Origin: Pseudomonas sp. Leaf58 | GTDB lineage: Bacteria; Pseudomonadota; Gammaproteobacteria; Pseudomonadales; Pseudomonadaceae | Assembly (NCBI RefSeq): GCF_003627215.1 | Contig: NZ_CP032677.1 | Coordinates: 687,501-751,500, forward strand | DNA: 64,000 nucleotides | Direction: 5' to 3' | Position numbers and translations under genes: made by a program | The notes under the pieces: generated by a model | What the model was told of the DNA's origin: nothing | The model's input: the letters and a program-made list of their open reading frames with translations, nothing else | Databases searched by the model: none | Shown here: positions 59,248 through 64,000 of the stretch, piece by piece | Layout: the number at the start of each line of letters is the position of its first letter | Numbering within the stretch: the stretch's first letter is position 1

Positions 59248-60010
59248 CGAAGACCTCGCAGTTCTGCACGAAAAATGAGGTCAGGATCTTGGCGGCATCG
59301 ACTGACTTGCCAGACCTTTTGCTCATCCATTGAGTGATGTAAGTAAATACCAAGTCTTTGTTGTTTGGGATTATTCGCTGCATTTCCAAGAAGTACGTAT
59401 TGATCTGGTTTTGCAGAATTCTCACCGTTAGTTGGTCGTATTGTTCTAAAATTTTTATTTCATCTCTTATCGTTACGTAGTAGTCAAGTACATCTCTTTT
59501 GATATTGCGTTTTAGTAGAGGGCTCGCATGAGTTTTCAACTTGTCCGTAACGCTCGCTATATCCAGTTCTACCTCGGTTGCTTCTATGTCTTCAGGTGTT
59601 AGCTCAATAATCGTTTGCAGCAGCTCTTTGATTTCTTCCTTTAGGTGGCACTCGGCTGTGACGAGCTTTGCTCGCGCCTCTTGTAGATACCTTTTCTTAA
59701 TTTCTTGAATATTGAGGTATTCTTCGATTTTGAAGTCTTTGTCATATTTTCTATGGCAACTTGGACACAGGCATATTACATTTTCGAGAGCATTGCTATC
59801 CGCAGGGGGCGAATATCCTACTAGGGCTTTAGCTTGCAAGGGTGTTGGATTGAGCGGGTAAATGTGAGCAATCTCATACCCTTTCTCGGGATGCTTTGAT
59901 GTTGCTTTCTTGAAAATAATAGGTAATGTGCAGAGTGGACAGGCCCCGCCAGTCTCTCCATAAAGAATGCTCTGCTCGTTTGGAGTGTAGTCCACCCTTT
60001 TCTTTGCCAT
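59231..60010 (-). CDS. ABC-3C effector: HNH nuclease with ABC-3C C-terminal domain
   Basis: A 259-residue protein. The N-terminal HNH domain has CPLC (C24, C27), EIAHIYP (H49), NVICLCPSCH (N77, C82, C85, H86), a zinc-bracketed beta-beta-alpha-metal fold that cuts DNA. After a helical linker, the last 100 residues (YVTIRDEIKILEQYDQ to SFFVQNCEVF) resemble the C-terminal domain common to ABC-3C effectors. Start at ATG 60010 with AGGAA 5 nt upstream; the frame is open 68 codons further up, but those residues match nothing. Confidence 0.82.
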   Translation of the reverse strand: MAKKRVDYTPNEQSILYGETGGACPLCTLPIIFKKATSKHPEKGYEIAHIYPLNPTPLQAKALVGYSPPADSNALENVICLCPSCHRKYDKDFKIEEYLNIQEIKKRYLQEARAKLVTAECHLKEEIKELLQTIIELTPEDIEATEVELDIASVTDKLKTHASPLLKRNIKRDVLDYYVTIRDEIKILEQYDQLTVRILQNQINTYFLEMQRIIPNNKDLVFTYITQWMSKRSGKSVDAAKILTSFFVQNCEVFDVSPE

Positions 60011-60434
60011 GTTTTTCCTAGAGTCTTCCTTACTGATGCTCAATGCTGGTGCGGTGTATACCCCAGTGATTTCAAATATGTCGATTGGTAGCGAGTGCAT
60101 CGCTTGGGGAAGGGTGGTTGCTGGGAAAGACAAACCTGTTTTTTTGTATATTTGAAGATCACGCATTCCTTTCTTATTATCTGGCATCCAAGACTCCCAT
60201 AGCGTGCTGATCAATGCGGAGTATCATACCATTGTGCCAGTACTGCTGAAACGGACCGCTTGTTCAGACCTGCCTAGGGCGATTCAGGACGCCCAAATGG
60301 AGACCAACTGCAAGAGCCTCCGTTGGCCATTAACTGCGCCCGACAAGGGCAGCTTTGAGGCGTTTTCTATCGCTAGCCAGTTGGTATTTGAGGCGGGGGG
60401 GGGGTAGCTCTCATAGAAGTCCAAGAAGTCCCGG

Positions 60435-60565
60435 TTCGATTCCATTGAAAGCCATAAATAGCTGATTTATTTATAGATACCCTATGAGGTACATCAAAAA
60501 AACCACTAAATTCCAGCCCCGCGAAAACCGGGCCCTCACGTCCAACAACCGTCTGTCTGTCTCCG
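60435..60565 (+). repeat. Imperfect direct repeat R2 (131 nt), right edge of the cassette
   Basis: Same length and framework as R1: begins TTCGATTCC, contains CCTATGAGGTACATCAAAAAA and AAACCGGGCCCTCA, ends TCTGTCTCCG. About one base in five differs by eye. The interval 60011-60434 before it has no supported gene. Confidence 0.85.
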
Positions 60566-60570
60566 CACCA
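60557..60570 (+). repeat. att-like remnant at the right end of the island array
   Basis: CTGTCTCCGCACCA matches the att core CTGTCTCCGGCACCA except for one missing G. It lies in the last bases of R2. Probable attR of island B or of the repeat-bounded cassette. Confidence 0.55.
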
Positions 60571-60618
60571 TACAGATTGGCCAGATGGCGATTTCACGCT
60601 GCTTGGCACCAAGAGAAT

Positions 60619-60641
60619 CCCGCCTTGTGCGGTTTTTTTTG
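60619..60641 (+). terminator. Terminator resembling a tRNA 3' terminator
   Basis: CCGC-CTTGT-GCGG followed by eight T, 8 nt after a GGCACCA (60605-60611). This looks like the original downstream flank of tRNA-Thr displaced by the islands. Confidence 0.7.
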
Positions 60642-60698
60642 TGTCTACAGAGGAACAGATTCTGGCCAGCGCGATAAAGCTGAAAGTTGTGAAGTCGA

Positions 60699-60902
60699 GT
60701 GACATTGCTCAGGCACCCCTCGCTCACGGCTAACCAACGGACTTATCAGATTAAAAATCTGGTAGAGCAAGGTATGCTTCTGCCGGTTAAGCCAGGCTCT
60801 AGGCAATACACCATTGGCTTCTCCAACAATTACCTGATGCGCGGGGTCATCAAGGCGTTGAAAGAGCAGGGGTTCATTCCAGAGCCACTCGACAGGCCGT
60901 GA
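60699..60902 (+). pseudogene. Fic-family C-terminal remnant
   Basis: 67 codons that read as the C-terminal winged-helix end of Fic proteins: [48 protein letters not shown]. The Fic catalytic core (HPFxxGNGR) is absent; upstream sequence is a terminator and R2. The GTG at 60699 is probably not a real start. Confidence 0.65.
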
Positions 60903-61017
60903 CCTAACCCTAGCCCCTCCTGCGCGCTCTGAATGCATATTCGGTAGTGTAGTGCCGGTTTTTCCCATGTGAGAGCTTTTAATCAGCAAAATATTGCCGG
61001 TTCCTGCCACGAACACT

Positions 61018-61571
61018 ATGATAATCAGCATTGAAATACTGATTAATGGTGTCGTGATGCCGCTCAGACTTACGACCCAGGCTTTCTCCGATGGTGCATG
61101 GCGCGATGCCGCGACACTCACGGTTGAGAACCCCGAGCGTGTTGCTGATGGAAGGTGCCTTGTGGCCTACGACGGCGACTACATCATCGCGAACGTTGAT
61201 CGCATGGAAGATCGTTGCGAACTCGCCCTAAGCGTTAACCTTCCGTTGAACTGGGACCACCATGACGTCAAAGGGTATCCAGCATTCCTCTACGACATCA
61301 TTCCCTCTGGTGCTGCCAAGGACTCTCTTGAATCCCGCTACGGGCGTCTTAAGCCCGAAGGTGTGGAAATGGGGCTGTACCTTAGAGCGCTTCACGCCGC
61401 CCCCTGTTGGGCATCTGCGCATCAAGGAGTCGGTGGAAGGCCTTCAGCCGGATCGGAACGAGGCTTTCGCGCATGCTGAGGTCGTGGACAGGACGAGCGA
61501 ATTTGCGCAATGCAGCCTCTCTACCCGTGAATAACCTGGACAAGCGACTCGTGGAGTGGGGACTGCGATGA
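61018..61571 (+). pseudogene. hipA: hipA toxin gene, frameshifted and internally deleted
   Basis: The first 125 codons read as the N-terminal subdomain of HipA-type kinases (GDYIIANVDRMEDRCELAL, YPAFLYDIIPSGAAKDSL). At the poly-C run 61400-61404 the frame shifts: the sense continues one frame over as PVGHLRIKESVEGLQPDRNE and EVVDRTSEF. Another junction leads to a short end (NNLDKRLVEWGLR) whose TGA overlaps the hipB start. The kinase catalytic region is missing, so the toxin is dead. Confidence 0.78.
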
Positions 61572-62038
61572 AAAAACTACAGCCTGAAGAGCGCGCCCAG
61601 CTCGTGGAAGATATCGTCAAGCGCAACGCGGCGGGGCTCGATCCAATTGGCACGTCCATCCGCCGTCTGCGGCTCGAAGTCACCGGGCTTGACCAAGAGA
61701 CCTTCGCGGCCATGTGCAAGATGTCCACGAAAAGCCTGTACGAACTGGAAAGCGGGAAGTCGAATCCGAAGCTCAGCACTTTAGAGGCCGTGCTGCGTCT
61801 CTTTGGCGTGCGGATGGGCATGGTGATGACTGCCAAAGATAAGCCCACTGCAACGCTCGTCGGCAACACTGTCGGCCAGTTGAAGGCTGGTGGGCCAATC
61901 GCTGTGGGCGCGGCGCTGGCCAGTTCCTACGTGGTGGCCGGACCGAAACGAGGGAAAAGCCCTGCGGCAGCCAAAGCGAAGAAGGCAGTGTCGAGGCCGG
62001 CAGCGTCACGGGCACGGAAAAGCAGTCAGGAACAGTGA
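61568..62038 (+). CDS. hipB: HipB-type XRE regulator, orphaned antitoxin
   Basis: A 156-residue protein. The HTH_XRE domain at about 25-90 reads SIRRLRLEVTGLDQETFAAM, STKSLYELESGKSNPKLSTL, EAVLRLFGVRMGMVM. A basic alanine-lysine tail follows (KRGKSPAAAKAKKAVSRPAA). GGAG and GGGGA precede the ATG. It overlaps the broken hipA by 4 bp. Likely still a DNA-binding repressor of its own promoter, now without toxin. Confidence 0.85.
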   Translation: MKKLQPEERAQLVEDIVKRNAAGLDPIGTSIRRLRLEVTGLDQETFAAMCKMSTKSLYELESGKSNPKLSTLEAVLRLFGVRMGMVMTAKDKPTATLVGNTVGQLKAGGPIAVGAALASSYVVAGPKRGKSPAAAKAKKAVSRPAASRARKSSQEQ

Positions 62039-62169
62039 AGTTGATGTGGGATGCAAATAAAGTCTCATCCCGTTTTCCTCTAAATGATCGGTTACGGCAT
62101 TAAGTTTGGTAGCTCGCAGTGGTTCCGAACCACGACGGCTTCATGCTTGTAACGATCATGGTCGCTCGT

Positions 62170-62375
62170 GCGCCAAACAGACCGTATCTCGCTGCTCTGC
62201 AGCAAGGCGCCCCTGCACCAAAGCTGGCGCTTTTTTTGTGCTTGCCGTGCTGTGTCATGGCGGCTGTGTGTGGGCAGGCTTCGGCTTGGCCGGGTTACCA
62301 AGTTTCCCGGTATTCCTACCCCATACACAGCTGCCACCCAATCCCGTAGGAAGGACCGTGGCAGCTTCAACTAAA
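62170..62375 (+). promoter_or_regulatory. Ash/C4-RNA-like structured leader, copy B
   Basis: Part of the gene-less 62039-62387. Shares with copy A (36100-36300) the blocks GCTGGCGCTTTTTTTGTGC, CATGGCGGCTGTGTGTGGG, a CCGGG/CCCGG hairpin, ACAGCTGCCACCC and the inverse GTGGCAGCTT, then a ribosome site and ATGCATGC. One frame resembles Ash peptides (GAFFVLAVLCHGGCVWAGFG). Confidence 0.55.
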
Positions 62376-62387
62376 ACTTGGAGTGTC

Positions 62388-62516
62388 ATGCATGCTTATC
62401 TCAAGCCCATCCAGGATCCACGCATCCGTTCTCCACCGCCATTCATTGGCCGCCTTCAGCAAACAAACCCCCAGTCATGCCCCCTCCGCCGCCACCCCAA
62501 CGGAGGTGCCCCATGA
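62388..62516 (+). CDS. Small ORF after leader copy B
   Basis: 42 codons beginning MHAYLKPIQDPRIRSPPPF, with TTGGAG 4-5 nt upstream. Its TGA overlaps the next ATG. The frame is continuous with the Ash-like frame upstream, so it could also be the tail of an Ash-like protein. Confidence 0.5.
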   Translation: MHAYLKPIQDPRIRSPPPFIGRLQQTNPQSCPLRRHPNGGAP

Positions 62517-62740
62517 CTGACCAAGAACGCCTATCCACCCTCCAAAGCTACGCCTGGACCCTCGAGCTACTAGGCGAAGCCCTGGTCCAGCACGACGAAA
62601 TGCTGGAATGCGAACACAACCCGCGGCTGAGCTTTCGTAACACGGCCGGTATCCATCAGGCGATCCGCATCATCAGCCGTTTGGCCAGTGAGCAGTGTGG
62701 GAAGGTGATGGCGCTAAACGGGCAGGGGCCGGCTGAGTAG
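62513..62740 (+). CDS. Small hypothetical protein (pseudomonad island type)
   Basis: A 75-residue helical protein, MTDQERLSTLQSYAWTLELL start, ending QCGKVMALNGQGPAE. GGAGG 6 nt upstream. It follows the 42-codon ORF with a 4-bp overlap. The type is common in Pseudomonas islands; role unknown. Confidence 0.75.
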   Translation: MTDQERLSTLQSYAWTLELLGEALVQHDEMLECEHNPRLSFRNTAGIHQAIRIISRLASEQCGKVMALNGQGPAE

Positions 62741-62823
62741 GCGGTGTCTTTGAAAGGGCGGCGGGGCGGTGTCACGGCTTGTTGAGGGGCTGCTTTGGGA
62801 TAAGCCTGTTAGGTCGCGTTAGT

Positions 62824-62870
62824 GGGGCTGCTGCGCAGCCCATCGCAGGCAAGCCAGCTCCTACACGGAC
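62824..62870. repeat. Degenerate REP-like sequence
   Basis: GGGCTGCTGCGCAGCCCATC with GCAGGCAAGCCAGCTCCTAC, a diverged single REP. The return of REP-type sequence suggests the core chromosome resumes about here. Confidence 0.6.
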
Positions 62871-63036
62871 CGCGTAGTTATTGCGGTATAGGCGCTGGCT
62901 GTGGGATGCGCTAGCTGCGAGGCGATGCCTGCCACGGCCAGTGACACGCCGCGTCAGTGAATCGTCTCGATGAGTCATATTGATGCCTATCACTCCTCAG
63001 GCTAATACTAAGTATCTGTCTGGGGAGGCACAAACT

Positions 63037-63288
63037 ATGCAAACAAGATTTGTTATCGTTCCAGCCGTACCGATAGAAAAAGAATCCTTCCAATCTGGGG
63101 CTCGGTTTTATGCGGCTACCGTGTCAGGTGGCTTCGATATCTACGACAACCAAGAAAAATTACGGCTAAAGCCCAGCTACGCAACCAGGTCGCTCGCAGA
63201 GGCAGCACGCCTGAAGATGAATAGCGAGTGCCGTAATCCGGACGAACTGTTCCCCTTCTTGCGTGTGGAATGCGCCGCCGTGGAATAG
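63037..63288 (+). CDS. Small conserved-looking hypothetical protein
   Basis: An 83-residue protein: MQTRFVIVPAVPIEKESFQS start, an aromatic middle (GARFYAATVSGGFDIYDN) and the tail NPDELFPFLRVECAAVE. GGGGAGG 9 nt upstream supports this start over one 19 codons earlier. Function unknown. Confidence 0.7.
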   Translation: MQTRFVIVPAVPIEKESFQSGARFYAATVSGGFDIYDNQEKLRLKPSYATRSLAEAARLKMNSECRNPDELFPFLRVECAAVE

Positions 63289-63341
63289 TCATATCGGATG
63301 GCAGTGGTGGGCGGTGGCCCAATGTTTATGCTGTCAAAATA

Positions 63342-63377
63342 CATTCTCCGGGATAACACAGGTTGCCCCGGAGAATG
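63342..63377 (-). terminator. Terminator of the leftward propeller gene
   Basis: CATTCTCCGGG and CCCGGAGAATG form an 11-bp stem; on the minus strand it is followed by TATTTTGAC. It lies 40 nt after the stop. Confidence 0.7.
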
Positions 63378-63417
63378 ACCGGCAGTCGCGCAGGCTGCAC
63401 CAGTTACTTATGCCAAC

Positions 63418-64000
63418 TCAACGTCCAAGCTGGCCTGGAGGTTGCCTTTTCCCGAGCGCAGCTGCACCCGTAGCCGGCGCCTGGGACTGGGTTGCACATT
63501 GCGGATCACCCCCGAAACAGGCTGTTCCTAACTCACCGCCGCGGTTTTCACAGGCAGGGGCGCAAATCGCATCTTGTTCGGCACTGGAGAAGCAATCCAG
63601 CGTTGCACACTGGTCCACAGTCGACCCGTCCCCGCAGAAACACCGCACCAAGTTAGGCCCACCGACAACCACCTCTTGGTAACTCAAGGTTTTTGCATCG
63701 GTAGAACCAAAAGTCAGGTACCACGGCTCGCGCAGTTGGCCGCCGCTCTTGGCCGGTGGGACCAGCATCAGATATTGTTTGGTTACCACATCGTAGCGAC
63801 GCACTTCACCGGTATTGGTAATGGGCACGAACAGTTTCTTGTCTGGCCCAAATAGCAGGGCTTGGGCAAACGCGCGGTCTTTGCCAAGTTCGGAGAGGTT
63901 GATCTTGTCGACGAACTTGCCGGCCTGGTCATAGATGCGGATCGAGTCTCGGTCATTGGCATCAGCCCTGAAACTGGTGACATACAACCGACCGTCCGGG
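63418..64000 (-). CDS. Beta-propeller-like protein, C-terminal part (5' end outside window)
   Basis: At least 194 codons, open to the window edge. Propeller-type blades are seen (DSIRIYDQAGKFVDKINL, FGPDKKLFVPITNTGEVRRY, GQLREPWYLTFGS), in the NHL/6-bladed style used by extracellular or periplasmic proteins. The tail has eight or more cysteines (CFCGDGS, QCATLDC, ICAPACENRG, ACFGGDPQC), likely disulfide-bonded. It probably carries a signal peptide outside the window. Function not assignable. Confidence 0.7.
   Translation of the reverse strand, partial: PDGRLYVTSFRADANDRDSIRIYDQAGKFVDKINLSELGKDRAFAQALLFGPDKKLFVPITNTGEVRRYDVVTKQYLMLVPPAKSGGQLREPWYLTFGSTDAKTLSYQEVVVGGPNLVRCFCGDGSTVDQCATLDCFSSAEQDAICAPACENRGGELGTACFGGDPQCATQSQAPATGAAALGKRQPPGQLGR

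Noticed and set aside
60011..60214. 68-codon N-terminal extension of the HNH effector
   Set aside because: In frame but matches no domain; AGGAA directly precedes the ATG at 60010, which gives the expected HNH start.

Overview
The window reads as a chromosome segment of a Pseudomonas putida-group bacterium. The evidence is high GC content with pseudomonad codon use, REP-type palindromes (cores such as GCGGGTTTACCCGCGAATGCG), the order murJ-ribF-ileS-lspA-fkpB-ispH followed by a minor-pilin cluster, and Pseudomonas-typical small families (DUF3094, DUF1780, PP0621-like). The species call is inference; no search was run.

Bases 1-32314 are core genome. They hold the 3' part of an rRNA operon (23S, 5S, terminator), a lipid-transport operon (two single-domain PqiA/LetA proteins and a six-MCE PqiB/LetB protein), rpsT, murJ, the ribF-ileS-lspA-fkpB-ispH operon, a reduced minor-pseudopilin cluster, thiO, bamD, the rluD-pgeF pair, clpB with a sigma-32-type promoter, a five-tRNA cluster with a duplicated Pro-Lys-terminator unit, ndh, small conserved genes, a CbiM-like permease, and pilA divergent from pilC-pilD-coaE-yacG. 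No pilB lies between pilA and pilC.

Bases 32239 to about 60640 are a tandem array of islands in tRNA-Thr(CGT). Island A (about 32.3-47.64 kb) lies between two perfect 20-bp copies of the tRNA 3' end. It has a P4-type integrase, an AlpA regulator, a Toprim/DUF927 primase-helicase operon, an HTH protein, iteron-like GTTACACC repeats, and cargo that looks like conflict genes: a DUF4238/SEC-C fusion, a HEPN-like protein and a PBECR/barnase-like nuclease candidate. Island B starts at the second att copy with a related integrase at almost the same distance. It carries a second tyrosine recombinase with a small partner, then a 1311-residue reverse transcriptase-nitrilase protein of the DRT1/UG1 class. 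A separate AT-rich cassette follows, bounded by two imperfect 131-bp direct repeats. It encodes a PIN-domain protein and an ABC-three-component system (DUF2326-type ATPase, small middle component, HNH effector). An att-like 14-mer and a tRNA-terminator-like hairpin mark the probable right end near 60.57-60.64 kb.

Bases 60.6-64 kb are a degraded boundary. They hold a Fic C-terminal remnant, a broken hipA beside an intact hipB-like regulator, a second copy of the Ash/C4-like leader seen in island A with two small genes, a small conserved-looking ORF, and the 3' end of a beta-propeller-like gene that runs out of the window.

The most interesting material is the stacked defence cargo: the RT-nitrilase gene with its 360-bp untranslated leader, the repeat-bounded PIN plus ABC-3C cassette, and the DUF4238-SEC-C and HEPN genes of island A.
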